A stretch of 64,000 bases of DNA. Source: JANNNF01 sp040385825 (GTDB taxonomy: Bacteria > Pseudomonadota > Alphaproteobacteria > Rhodobacterales > Rhodobacteraceae). The notes under the pieces are model-generated. The model searched no databases and had not been told where the DNA came from. It saw only the letters and a program-made list of their open reading frames with translations. This document shows, in pieces, positions 16,678-25,792 of the stretch. The translations under genes were made by a program, and so were the position numbers. Numbering within the stretch: position 1 is the stretch's first letter; each line of letters starts with the position of its first letter. Location: assembly GCA_040385825.1 (NCBI GenBank), contig JAZKGQ010000006.1:124001-188000 (forward strand), given 5' to 3'.

Positions 16678-18468
16678 ATGATCCGGGGCAACCGGACGAC
16701 CAACAGGCAAAGGCGGGCTTCACGCGTGAGCAGCGACACCCAGGCATCGGCAGGGACAAACCGGCTGGCCAACCGCTATGCGGCATGGCGGGCGGGGTCA
16801 GTGCGCGTGGCCACCGGGCTTGTCTCGACACCCGAACCGCGGTCCATCGGTCTGTATGCCCGCGGGCGGCAACTGGTCAGCGGCAATATCCTGCTGGCGG
16901 GCCATCTGGCCGAGGCGCCGGGGCGCAGCCTGTGGGACATCACCTCGCCCGACCCGGCCTTTGATCAGGCCGCCCAGGGGTTTGGCTGGCTGGACGATCT
17001 GGCCGCCCTTGGCGATGCCACCGCCCGCGCCCGTGCGCAGGAGTGGACCTGGGACTGGATCGCCCGCTATGGCACCGGGCGCGGGCCGGGCTGGACGCCG
17101 GACCTGACGGGCCGCCGCATCATCCGCTGGCTGCACCATGGCCTGCTGCTGCTGACCGCCACCGACAAGGCCCATACCGACGCCTACTATCGTGCGCTGA
17201 CCCGGCAGACCGCGTTCCTTGCCCGCCGCTGGCGCGCCGCCGCCCCCGGCCTGCCCCGGTTCGAGGCGCTGACGGGGCTGATCTATGCCGGCCTGTCCCT
17301 GACCGGCATGGAGTCTCATGCCAGGGTCGCCGCCGCCGCCCTTGCCCGCGAATGCCGCGACGAGATCGACGCCGAAGGCGGCCTGCCCACCCGCAACCCC
17401 GAAGAACTGCTGGATGTGTTCACGCTGCTGACCTGGGCCGCGCAGGCGCTGGCCGAGGCCGACCACAAGATCCCGCCCGCCCATGCCGCCGCCATCGAAC
17501 GCATCGCCCCGGCCCTGCGCGCGCTGCGCCATGCCGACGGCGGGCTTGCCCGCTTTCACGGCGGCGGGCGCGGGCTGGAGGGGCGGCTGGATCATGCGCT
17601 GGCCCAGGCCGGGGTGCGGGCTGCGTCCAGTGTCGGGCTGTCGATGGGCTTTGCCCGGCTTGCCGCGGGGCGGACCACGGTGATCGCCGATGCCGCCAGC
17701 CCCCCCGGCGCTGCGGCTGCCGCCACGGCCCATGCCTCGACCACCGCGTTCGAGCTGACCTCGGGGCGCAGGCCGGTGATCGTGTGCTGCGGGTCGGGCG
17801 CGCCTTTTGGCAGCGACTGGCGCCGCGCCGGGCGGGCCACGGCATCGCATTCCACCCTGTCGGTCGAGGGGTTTTCCTCGTCTCGGCTTGGCCCGGCCAT
17901 CGGGGCGGTGGAGCCGCTGACCGACCGCGCCCGCCTGATTGCCAGCCGCCAGACCCACGGGCCTGACGGGGGGCATCTTTATATGGCGCATGACGGCTGG
18001 TCGGCCACCCATGGCCTGACCGCCAGCCGCACCCTGCATCTGTCGCCCGATGGCCGCAAACTGACCGGGCGCGATGCGCTGATGGCGACCTCGCCCGCCG
18101 AACGCATGCGGTTCGAAGACGTGATGACCCGCTCGCGGTTGCAGGGACTGCGCTTTGCCGTGCGGTTCCATCTGCATCCCGATGTGGATGCCACGGTCGA
18201 CATGGGCGGCAACGCGGTGTCGATCGCGCTCAAAAGCGGCGAGATCTGGGTGTTTCGCCCGTCGGGGCGTGCCAGCCTGACGCTCGACCCGTCGGTTTAT
18301 CTGGAAAAGGGCCGGTTGAAGCCGCGGGCGACCAAACAAATCGTGCTTTCCGGCCATGCCACGGATTTTGAGACAGTGGTGGGCTGGACCTTGGCGAAAG
18401 CACAGGATACGCCGCTGGCCATCCGCGATCTGGACCGGGACGATCCCCCTCCGGTCCCCCTTGACTAG
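16678..18468 (+). CDS. Heparinase II/III family protein
   Basis: This 596-residue protein has an N-terminal alpha-helical toroid-like half (about 60-320, with WTWDWIARYG and RWLHHGLLLL) and a C-terminal beta-sandwich half that includes ASHSTLSVEG and a later HLHPDV, both typical of the heparinase II/III-like fold. Such proteins act as polysaccharide lyases in other bacteria, but the Rhodobacteraceae version beside purH has no proven substrate. No signal peptide is evident at the chosen ATG (GGGGCAGG precedes it); the N-terminus is Arg-rich and could be trimmed to a later start. It ends 15 bases before purH, suggesting joint transcription. Confidence 0.85.
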   Translation: MIRGNRTTNRQRRASRVSSDTQASAGTNRLANRYAAWRAGSVRVATGLVSTPEPRSIGLYARGRQLVSGNILLAGHLAEAPGRSLWDITSPDPAFDQAAQGFGWLDDLAALGDATARARAQEWTWDWIARYGTGRGPGWTPDLTGRRIIRWLHHGLLLLTATDKAHTDAYYRALTRQTAFLARRWRAAAPGLPRFEALTGLIYAGLSLTGMESHARVAAAALARECRDEIDAEGGLPTRNPEELLDVFTLLTWAAQALAEADHKIPPAHAAAIERIAPALRALRHADGGLARFHGGGRGLEGRLDHALAQAGVRAASSVGLSMGFARLAAGRTTVIADAASPPGAAAAATAHASTTAFELTSGRRPVIVCCGSGAPFGSDWRRAGRATASHSTLSVEGFSSSRLGPAIGAVEPLTDRARLIASRQTHGPDGGHLYMAHDGWSATHGLTASRTLHLSPDGRKLTGRDALMATSPAERMRFEDVMTRSRLQGLRFAVRFHLHPDVDATVDMGGNAVSIALKSGEIWVFRPSGRASLTLDPSVYLEKGRLKPRATKQIVLSGHATDFETVVGWTLAKAQDTPLAIRDLDRDDPPPVPLD

Positions 18469-18483
18469 GAAGGCAAGACCGCC

Positions 18484-20088
18484 ATGCCGCGCAATACCCC
18501 GCTTGGACTGATCCCGATTGGCCGTGCGCTGATCTCTGTCTCTGACAAAACCGGGCTGATGGACCTTGCCCGCGCCCTTGCCGCGCGGGGGGTGGAACTG
18601 ATTTCCACCGGGGGCACCTCCGGCATGCTGCGCGCGGCGGGCCTGAAGGTGCGCGATGTGGCCGAGGTGACGGGCTTTCCGGAAATGATGGATGGCCGGG
18701 TGAAAACCCTGCATCCCAATGTGCATGGCGGGCTGCTGGCGCTGCGCGATGATGACGAACATCTGGTGGCGATGGCGGCGCACGGGATCGAACCCATCGA
18801 CCTGCTGATCGTCAACCTTTACCCGTTCGAGGAAACCGTGGCGCGCGGCGGCGACCACGCCACCTGCATCGAGAATATCGACATCGGCGGCCCTGCGATG
18901 ATCCGGGCGGCGGCCAAGAACCACCGCTTTGTCGCGGCCATCACCGACCCCGCCGATTATCCGGCGCTGATCGACCAGTTGGCCAGCCATGACGGGGCCA
19001 CCACGCTGGCCTTCCGGCAGAAACAGGCGCTGACCGCCTATTCGCGCACCGCCGCCTATGACACCGCCGTATCCACCTGGTTCGCGGCGGAACTGGCCGA
19101 GGCCACGCCCCGCCACCGCAGCTTTGCAGGCACCCTGGCGCAGCCGCTGCGCTATGGCGAAAACCCGCATCAGGGGGCCGCGTTCTACACCGATGGCAGC
19201 CGCCGCCCAGGCGTTGCCACCGCGCATCAGTGGCAGGGCAAGGAGTTGTCCTACAACAATATCAACGACACTGACGCCGCCTTTGAACTGGTGGCCGAAT
19301 TTGGCCCCAGCGAAGGCCCCGCCTGCGCGATCATCAAGCACGCCAACCCCTGCGGCGTGGGCCGGGCCAAGACTCTGCGCGAGGCATATCTGCGCGCCTA
19401 TGCCTGCGACCAGACCTCGGCCTTTGGCGGCATCGTGGCGCTGAACTCGGCCCTGGATGGCGAAACGGCGGAAGAAATCGTCAAGATCTTTACCGAAGTG
19501 GTGATTGCGCCGGGCGCGAATGACGACGCCAAGGCGATCTTTGCTGCCAAAAAGAACCTGCGCCTGCTGACCACCCTTGGCCTGCCCGACCCCAGATCCC
19601 GCGCGCTGGCGTTCAAACAGGTGGCGGGCGGCTTTCTGGTGCAGGACCGCGATGCAGGCTTCATCAGCCCCGCCGATCTGCGGGTAGTGACCAAACGCCA
19701 GCCGACGGATGCCGAACTGGCAGACCTGATGTTTGCGTGGACGGTTGCCAAACACGTCAAGTCCAACGCCATCGTCTATGTCAGGGACGGGGCGACCGTC
19801 GGCATAGGTGCCGGGCAGATGAGCCGGGTCGACAGTACCCGCATCGCCGCCCGCAAGGCGCAGGACATGGCCGAGGCCATGGGGCTGCCGCAGGCGCTGA
19901 CCCATGGGTCGGTGGTGGCGTCCGATGCGTTCTTCCCCTTTGCCGACGGGTTGATCACGGCCGCCGAGGCCGGGGCCACCGCCCTGATCCAGCCCGGCGG
20001 GTCGATGCGCGATGACGAGGTGATCGCCGCTGCCGATGCGGCCGGCCTTGCCATGGTGTTCACCGGCCAGCGCCATTTCCGGCACTGA
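18484..20088 (+). CDS. purH: Bifunctional AICAR formyltransferase / IMP cyclohydrolase
   Basis: PurH performs the last two steps of purine synthesis, formylating AICAR and closing the ring to IMP. The N-terminal IMP cyclohydrolase part begins RALISVSDKTGL and holds STGGTSGML and DGRVKTLHP; the C-terminal transformylase part contains ENPHQGAAFY, the KHANPCG motif and SDAFFPFADG. At 534 residues it is full length. AGGA precedes the ATG by about ten bases. lspA begins two bases after the stop. Confidence 0.98.
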   Translation: MPRNTPLGLIPIGRALISVSDKTGLMDLARALAARGVELISTGGTSGMLRAAGLKVRDVAEVTGFPEMMDGRVKTLHPNVHGGLLALRDDDEHLVAMAAHGIEPIDLLIVNLYPFEETVARGGDHATCIENIDIGGPAMIRAAAKNHRFVAAITDPADYPALIDQLASHDGATTLAFRQKQALTAYSRTAAYDTAVSTWFAAELAEATPRHRSFAGTLAQPLRYGENPHQGAAFYTDGSRRPGVATAHQWQGKELSYNNINDTDAAFELVAEFGPSEGPACAIIKHANPCGVGRAKTLREAYLRAYACDQTSAFGGIVALNSALDGETAEEIVKIFTEVVIAPGANDDAKAIFAAKKNLRLLTTLGLPDPRSRALAFKQVAGGFLVQDRDAGFISPADLRVVTKRQPTDAELADLMFAWTVAKHVKSNAIVYVRDGATVGIGAGQMSRVDSTRIAARKAQDMAEAMGLPQALTHGSVVASDAFFPFADGLITAAEAGATALIQPGGSMRDDEVIAAADAAGLAMVFTGQRHFRH

Positions 20089-20090
20089 TC

Positions 20091-20609
20091 ATGCGGCTTG
20101 TCACCCTCACCGCGCTGGCCCTTTTCGCGCTGGATCAGGCGACGAAACTGGCTGTGGTGCAGGGGATGAACCTGATCGACCGCGGCGTGGTCGAGGTTCT
20201 GCCGCCTTACCTCGTGTTCCGCATGGCGTGGAATCAGGGTATCAACTTTGGCCTGTTCGCCCATGGCGCAGACTGGGTGCGGTGGGTGCTGGTGGTGGTG
20301 TCGCTGGTGATTTCGGCCTGGGTCTGGGTCTGGATACGGCGCGACGGCGCCAAACCGCTGGCGCAAGTGTCGGGCGGCATCCTGATTGGCGGAGCCTTGG
20401 GCAATGTGGTGGACCGGGTGGTCTACGGCGCTGTGGCCGATTTCCTGAACATGTCCTGCTGCGGCATTGACAACCCCTATGCCTTCAACGTGGCCGATAT
20501 TGCCATCTTTGCCGGGGCGGCCGGGCTGGTGCTGTTCACCGAAAGCGGCACGCCCAGCGATTCCGGCAAACCAAAGCCCCCCCGGAAGCCGCGCGCAAAA
20601 GCCCCGTGA
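20091..20609 (+). CDS. lspA: Lipoprotein signal peptidase II
   Basis: LspA removes signal peptides from prolipoproteins in the inner membrane. The 172-residue sequence has four hydrophobic segments and both catalytic aspartates: GALGNVVDRVVYG (first Asp) and ADFLNM (second). The Pro/Lys-rich C-terminal tail (about 150-172) is cytoplasmic. The next gene encodes a lipoprotein, which would be one of its substrates, and it lies directly behind purH. Confidence 0.97.
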   Translation: MRLVTLTALALFALDQATKLAVVQGMNLIDRGVVEVLPPYLVFRMAWNQGINFGLFAHGADWVRWVLVVVSLVISAWVWVWIRRDGAKPLAQVSGGILIGGALGNVVDRVVYGAVADFLNMSCCGIDNPYAFNVADIAIFAGAAGLVLFTESGTPSDSGKPKPPRKPRAKAP

Positions 20610-20662
20610 CGACCGGGATGCTTTGCGCTAAAGACAAGTCCAGTGACAGGGTGGAGGCAGGT

Positions 20663-21190
20663 ATGCGGGCAGCACGGGGCATTACGGCAGTCGCAGCAGC
20701 GGCCTTGCTGGTCCTGGCGGGCTGTGGCGGCGACGACAACCCGCGCCTGATGAATCTGCGGTCCTCGACCAACGGGCCGGATGAATTCGGCATCCTGCCG
20801 CCCAAGGCGCTGGACCTGCCCGAAGATCTGACCACCCTGCCCGAACCCACCCCCGGCGGCGAAAACCGCACCGACCCGCAGCCGCTGGATGATGCGGTGG
20901 TGGCCCTGGGTGGCACGGCGCAGCGCGGCACCGGGGTTCCGGCGGGGGATTCCGCGCTTTATGCACAGACGGGCCGCTTTGGCGTGACGCCGGGCATCCG
21001 CCAGACCCTGGCGGGGGAAGATCTTGAATGGCGGCGTGACAACAACGGGCGCATCCTGGAAAAACTGTTCAAGGTGAACGTCTATTACCGCGCCTACCGC
21101 AAGGACTCGCTGGACCAGGAGGCCGAACTGGCCCGCTGGCGCAAGGCCGGGGCGCGCAACCCGTCGGCACCGCCGGTTCAGACCAGATAA
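20663..21190 (+). CDS. BamF-type lipoprotein (DUF3035)
   Basis: This 175-residue protein has a signal sequence ending in the lipobox LAGC at about residue 20, so it should be lipidated. The body contains NEFGILPP-like (PDEFGILPP) and LDLPEDLTTLPEP segments typical of DUF3035, described in alphaproteobacteria as BamF, an extra subunit of the outer-membrane protein assembly complex. The start is the ATG at 20663, with GGAGG five bases before. It sits in the envelope gene run lspA-BamF-M16-M16. The end (ELARWRKAG) is charged. Confidence 0.85.
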   Translation: MRAARGITAVAAAALLVLAGCGGDDNPRLMNLRSSTNGPDEFGILPPKALDLPEDLTTLPEPTPGGENRTDPQPLDDAVVALGGTAQRGTGVPAGDSALYAQTGRFGVTPGIRQTLAGEDLEWRRDNNGRILEKLFKVNVYYRAYRKDSLDQEAELARWRKAGARNPSAPPVQTR

Positions 21191-21265
21191 GTCACAACCG
21201 CGTTTGCGGGGCTTGCACAGCCGGGCAAGTTGCGTAGCTATCATCCAACCTTTGGAGAGTATTTC

Positions 21266-22612
21266 ATGCTGCGCCGCCTTGGCCTGATCTGTGCCGTCCT
21301 GTCTGCACCGCCCGCCCTTGCCAATACCACCCTTGCCGATACCGTCACCGAATTTACCCTGCCCAACGGGTTGCAGGCCGTGGTGATCGAGGACCACCGG
21401 TCCTCGGCGGTCACCCAGATGCTGTGGTATCGCGTGGGGTCGGCGGATGAAGACCGGGGCAATTCCGGCATCGCGCATTTTCTGGAACACCTGATGTTCA
21501 AGGGCACCGACACACTGGCCCCCGGTGAATTTTCGGCCACCGTCGAAGCCGTCGGCGGCACCGACAACGCCTTTACCAGCTATGATTACACCGCCTATTT
21601 CCAACGGGTGTCCGCCGACAATCTGCCCCTGATGATGCAAATGGAATCCGACCGGATGCGCAATCTGAAGCTGCCCGAGGCCGATGTTCTGACCGAACGC
21701 GACGTGATCCTTGAGGAACGCAACCAGCGCACCGACAGCAGCCCCGGCGCCCTGCTGTCCGAACAGATGCGCGCGGCACAGTTCATGAACACGCCCTATG
21801 GCACCCCGATCATCGGCTGGCGGCACGAGATAGCGCAGCTTTCCCGCCAGGACGCGCTGGACCATTACAGCCGCTACTACGCCCCCAACAACGCCATTCT
21901 GGTGGTGGCGGGCGATGTGACCCCCGATCAGGTCAAGGCGCTGGCCGAGAAATACTATGGCCCGCTGGCCCCGTCTGACGGGCTGAAACCCCGCATACGC
22001 CCGCAGGAACCGGCGCAACTGGCCGAACGCCGGATCACTCTGGCTGACGCGCGTGTGTCGGAACCCTACCTTACCCGCACCTACCTTGCCCCCGAACGCA
22101 ACAGCGGCGATCAGTCCAAGGCCGCCGCCCTGTCGATGCTGGCGGCCCTGCTGGGCGGGTCCAACACCACGTCCGTTCTGGCGCGCAAGTTGCAGTTTGA
22201 CAGCCAGACCGCCACCTATGCCTCGGCCTATTATGACGGCGGCAGCATCGACGACGCCACCTTCGGCTTTGTCATCGTGCCGCAACCGGGGGTAAGTCTG
22301 GCCGAGGCCGAGGCCGCGATGGACAAGGTTCTGGCCGACTTTCTGGCTGACGGCCCCGACCCTGCGGCCTTTGACCGGATCAAGCGGCAGATCCGGGCCT
22401 CGACGATCTACGAGCGTGACAACACCGACGGTCTGGCCCGCGACTATGGCGAGGCGCTGGCCGTGGGCCTGACCGTGGCCGATGTGCAGGGCTGGCCCGA
22501 TGCGCTGGCCGCCGTGACCATCCCCGATGTGATGGCCGCCGCACGCGAGGTGCTGAACCGCAACAATGCCGTCACTGGATGGCTGACCAAACCCGAAAAG
22601 GCCGCACCATGA
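21266..22612 (+). CDS. M16 family zinc peptidase, catalytic subunit
   Basis: This 448-residue protein has a signal peptide (LRRLGLICAVLSAPPALA) followed by an M16 N-terminal domain. The inverted zinc motif HFLEH is at about residues 70-74, with the third ligand Glu in ILEERNQRTDS some 75 residues on, so the site is intact. GGAGAG six bases ahead supports the ATG at 21266. The next gene is a second M16 protein lacking the zinc motif, and the two overlap by ATGA, indicating a heterodimer. The periplasmic location fits processing of peptides or misfolded envelope proteins. Confidence 0.93.
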   Translation: MLRRLGLICAVLSAPPALANTTLADTVTEFTLPNGLQAVVIEDHRSSAVTQMLWYRVGSADEDRGNSGIAHFLEHLMFKGTDTLAPGEFSATVEAVGGTDNAFTSYDYTAYFQRVSADNLPLMMQMESDRMRNLKLPEADVLTERDVILEERNQRTDSSPGALLSEQMRAAQFMNTPYGTPIIGWRHEIAQLSRQDALDHYSRYYAPNNAILVVAGDVTPDQVKALAEKYYGPLAPSDGLKPRIRPQEPAQLAERRITLADARVSEPYLTRTYLAPERNSGDQSKAAALSMLAALLGGSNTTSVLARKLQFDSQTATYASAYYDGGSIDDATFGFVIVPQPGVSLAEAEAAMDKVLADFLADGPDPAAFDRIKRQIRASTIYERDNTDGLARDYGEALAVGLTVADVQGWPDALAAVTIPDVMAAAREVLNRNNAVTGWLTKPEKAAP

Positions 22613-23931
22613 TGTTCCGTGCCCTTGCCTTCCTGCTGGCCTTCGCCGTTCCGGCAATGACACGGCCCGCCTTGGCGCAGATGAACATTCAGGAAGTCAC
22701 CTCGCCCGGCGGCATCACCGCCTGGCTGGTGCAGGAACCCGGCATCCCCTTTACCGCGCTGGAGATTCAGTTCAAGGGCGGCACCGCGCTGGATGCCCCC
22801 GCCAAACGTGGTGCCGTCAATCTGATGACCGCGCTGATCGAGGAAGGCGCTGCCGATCTGGACGCGCAGGGCTTTGCCAATGCGCGAGACGATCTGGCCG
22901 CCACCTTCGGCTTTACCGCCGGCGGCGATTCCGTCGGGGTGTCGGCCCGGTTTCTGACCGAAAACCGCGATCAGGCGGTGGCCCTGCTGCGGCAGGCGAT
23001 CATCACCCCCCGCTTTGACCCCGACGCGCTGGAACGGGTGCGGGGCCAGGTCCTGTCCGGCCTGCGCGCCGATGCGAAAGACCCCGACGCGCTGGCCCCG
23101 CTGGCTTTCAACGCGCTGGCCTTTGGCGACCATCCCTACGGGTCGTCCGGCGATGGCACGATTGCCTCTGTCACCGCGCTGACCCGCGATGACATCCTTG
23201 CCGCCCACAAGGGCGCGCTGGCGCGTGACCGCATCTATGTGGCCGCCGCGGGCGATATTTCGGCCGCCGATCTGGGCACCCTACTGGATACCTTGCTTGG
23301 CGATCTGCCCGCCACAGGCGCCCCTCTGCCACGCCGCGCGGCGCTGAACCTGACCGGCGGGGTCACGGTGCAGGATTTTCCGACCCCGCAGTCGACCGTG
23401 TTTTTCGGCCAACAGGGCATCACCCGCGACGACCCCGAGTTTTTCGCCGCCTATATCCTGAACGAGGTTCTGGGCGGTGGCCGCTTTACCGCCCGCCTGA
23501 TGACCGAAGTGCGCGAAAAGCGCGGGCTGACCTATGGCATCGGCAGTTATCTGCTGCCGATGGATCAGGCCGAACTGATGGTCGGCCAGTTTTCCGCGTC
23601 AAACGACAAGGTGGCCGAGGCGATAGACGTGATCCGTGCGGAATGGGCGAAAATGCTGGCCGACGGGCTGACGGCACAGGAACTGGCCGCCACCAAGACC
23701 TTCCTGACCGGCAGCTATCCCTTGCGGTTTGACGGCAACGGCCCGATTGCCAGCATCCTTGTCGGCATGCAGATGGAAGGCCTGCCCATCGATTATGCCA
23801 CCACCCGCAACGCCCAGATCGAGGCCGTGACGCTGGACGACATCAAGCGCGTCGCCGCCCGCCTGTTGCAGCCCGAGGGGTTGCGCTTTGTCGTGGTGGG
23901 CCAGCCCGTGGGGGTGACGACAACCCCCTAA
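22609..23931 (+). CDS. M16 family peptidase-like partner, zinc motif lost
   Basis: The 440-residue protein has a signal peptide (FRALAFLLAFAVPAMTRPALA) and the M16 fold, including the R/Y region LMTEVREKRGLTYGIGSYL near the end that contacts substrate. The HXXEH position is replaced by RGAVNLMTALIEEGA, which lacks both histidines, so it cannot bind zinc in the usual way. It overlaps the catalytic subunit gene by four bases. Paired active and inactive M16 subunits are known in bacteria and mitochondria, and this one likely shapes the substrate chamber. Confidence 0.92.
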   Translation: MMFRALAFLLAFAVPAMTRPALAQMNIQEVTSPGGITAWLVQEPGIPFTALEIQFKGGTALDAPAKRGAVNLMTALIEEGAADLDAQGFANARDDLAATFGFTAGGDSVGVSARFLTENRDQAVALLRQAIITPRFDPDALERVRGQVLSGLRADAKDPDALAPLAFNALAFGDHPYGSSGDGTIASVTALTRDDILAAHKGALARDRIYVAAAGDISAADLGTLLDTLLGDLPATGAPLPRRAALNLTGGVTVQDFPTPQSTVFFGQQGITRDDPEFFAAYILNEVLGGGRFTARLMTEVREKRGLTYGIGSYLLPMDQAELMVGQFSASNDKVAEAIDVIRAEWAKMLADGLTAQELAATKTFLTGSYPLRFDGNGPIASILVGMQMEGLPIDYATTRNAQIEAVTLDDIKRVAARLLQPEGLRFVVVGQPVGVTTTP

Positions 23932-23971
23932 CCTGTGGCCGAATCTCTCGCGCCCTGCTAGATATGGCGGC

Positions 23972-25792
23972 ATGACCCTGCATGCCCCCAACATACCGCA
24001 AATGCGGCCCCAGATTCGCCAGCTTGACGAAGCCGCGATCAACCGCATCGCGGCGGGCGAGGTGGTGGAACGCCCGGCCTCTGCGGTCAAGGAACTGGTC
24101 GAAAACGCGCTGGACGCCGGGGCCAGCCGCATTTCAATCGACATCGCGGATGGTGGCAAGACCCTGATCCGGGTGACGGATGATGGCTGCGGCATGACTG
24201 CCGACGACCTGCCGCTGGCCCTGTCGCGCCATGCCACCTCCAAGATTGACGGGTCAGACCTGCTGAACATCCACAGCTTCGGCTTTCGCGGCGAGGCGCT
24301 GCCCTCGCTTGGCGCCGTCGGGCGGCTGACCCTGACCTCGCGCGCGCAGGGCCACCCTGCTGCGCAACTGACCGTGGCAGGGGGCCGGATCGATGCGCCC
24401 CGCCCCGCCGCTCTGACGCGCGGGACCGTGGTGGAACTGCGCGATCTGTTCTATGCCACCCCCGCCCGCCTGAAATTCCTGCGCACCGACCGGGCCGAAA
24501 CCCAGGCCATCGTCGATGTGGTCAAACGCCTTGCCATGGCCGAACCGCAGGTGGGGTTTACCCTGCGCGATGCCAATTTTCGTGACTCGGGGGCCGATGG
24601 CCGCCAACTGTTCCGCGCCGATCCGCAGTCGGGTGATTTTCTGAACGCCCTGCATGGCCGCCTGACCAGCATCCTTGGCCCCGATTTCACCGCCAACGCC
24701 CTGCCCATCGACGCGGCGCGCGACGGAATGCAGCTTGTCGGCTATGCCGCCCTGCCCACCTATTCGCGCGGGTCAAGCGTTGCGCAATATGTCTTCGTCA
24801 ATGGCCGCCCGGTGCTGGACCGTGCCCTTCTGGGGGCCCTGCGCGCCGCCTATTACGACTTCCTGTCGCGCGACCGCCACCCCGCCGCCGTGCTGAACCT
24901 GATCGTGCCGCATGACCGGGTGGACGTGAACGTCCACCCCGCCAAATCCGAGGTGCGTTTCCGCGAACCCGAGGCCGCCCGGTCCCTGATGATCACTGCC
25001 TTGCGCACCGCGCTGACCGGGGCGGGCCACCGTGCGTCCAGTACCGTTGGCACGGAAACCCTGGCGGCGATGCAGCCCGAGGCCCCGCGCATCTACCAGA
25101 TGGACCGCCCGTCGCACGCGGCCACAACCCGCAGCTTCAACTGGCAGGCCCCGCAAACCGGCTTTGCCGAGGCCCCGACCGCCCGCATAGAACCTGCGCC
25201 AGACCTGAACGCCCACCCGCTTGGGGCTGCCCGCGCGCAGGTGCATGAAAACTACATCATCGCGCAAACCGCCACCGGCATGGTGATCGTGGACCAGCAC
25301 GCCGCCCATGAACGCCTTGTCTATGAACGCCTGAAGCGCCAGATGGCCGAGACGGGCATCACCGCGCAGGCCCTGCTGATCCCCGAAATCGTGGACCTGT
25401 CGCCCCCCGATGCCGCCCTGATCCTGTCTGCCGCCCCGCAACTGGCGACGCTTGGCCTGACCATTGAGCCTTTCGGCGGCCATGCCATCGCCATCCGCAC
25501 CACCCCCGCGATCCTTGGCCCGATCAACGCCGAACCGCTGATCCGCGACCTGCTGGATGAATTGGCCGATCTGGGCGACACCGCCCTTGTGCAGGCGAAA
25601 ATCGAGGCCGTCCTGTCGCGCATGGCCTGCCATGGGTCGATCCGGTCCGGGCGCCAGATGCGCGCCGAGGAGATGAACGCCCTGCTGCGCGAGATGGAGG
25701 CCACCCCGCATTCCGGCCAGTGCAACCATGGCCGCCCGACCTATGTGGAACTGAAACTGCACGACATCGAACGGCTGTTTGGCCGCCGATGA
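23972..25792 (+). CDS. mutL: DNA mismatch repair protein MutL with endonuclease motif
   Basis: MutL links mismatch recognition by MutS to strand removal. The 606-residue protein has the GHKL ATPase motifs IAAGEVVERPASAVKELVENALDAG (split across residues 27-51), DDGCGM and GFRGEAL. The C-terminal region carries DQHAAHERLVYE, matching DQHA(X2)E(X4)E, plus ACHGSIR and CNHGRPT: the nuclease-type MutL found in organisms without MutH. The ATG at 23972 is used, although ATG 24002 (MRPQIRQLDE) is possible. It overlaps rmuC by ATGA. Confidence 0.98.
   Translation: MTLHAPNIPQMRPQIRQLDEAAINRIAAGEVVERPASAVKELVENALDAGASRISIDIADGGKTLIRVTDDGCGMTADDLPLALSRHATSKIDGSDLLNIHSFGFRGEALPSLGAVGRLTLTSRAQGHPAAQLTVAGGRIDAPRPAALTRGTVVELRDLFYATPARLKFLRTDRAETQAIVDVVKRLAMAEPQVGFTLRDANFRDSGADGRQLFRADPQSGDFLNALHGRLTSILGPDFTANALPIDAARDGMQLVGYAALPTYSRGSSVAQYVFVNGRPVLDRALLGALRAAYYDFLSRDRHPAAVLNLIVPHDRVDVNVHPAKSEVRFREPEAARSLMITALRTALTGAGHRASSTVGTETLAAMQPEAPRIYQMDRPSHAATTRSFNWQAPQTGFAEAPTARIEPAPDLNAHPLGAARAQVHENYIIAQTATGMVIVDQHAAHERLVYERLKRQMAETGITAQALLIPEIVDLSPPDAALILSAAPQLATLGLTIEPFGGHAIAIRTTPAILGPINAEPLIRDLLDELADLGDTALVQAKIEAVLSRMACHGSIRSGRQMRAEEMNALLREMEATPHSGQCNHGRPTYVELKLHDIERLFGRR

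Noticed and set aside
16798..20085. A long minus-strand open frame opposite the heparinase-like gene and purH
   Set aside because: purH is certain on the plus strand, and this frame has only Gly/Arg/Gln-rich low-information sequence.
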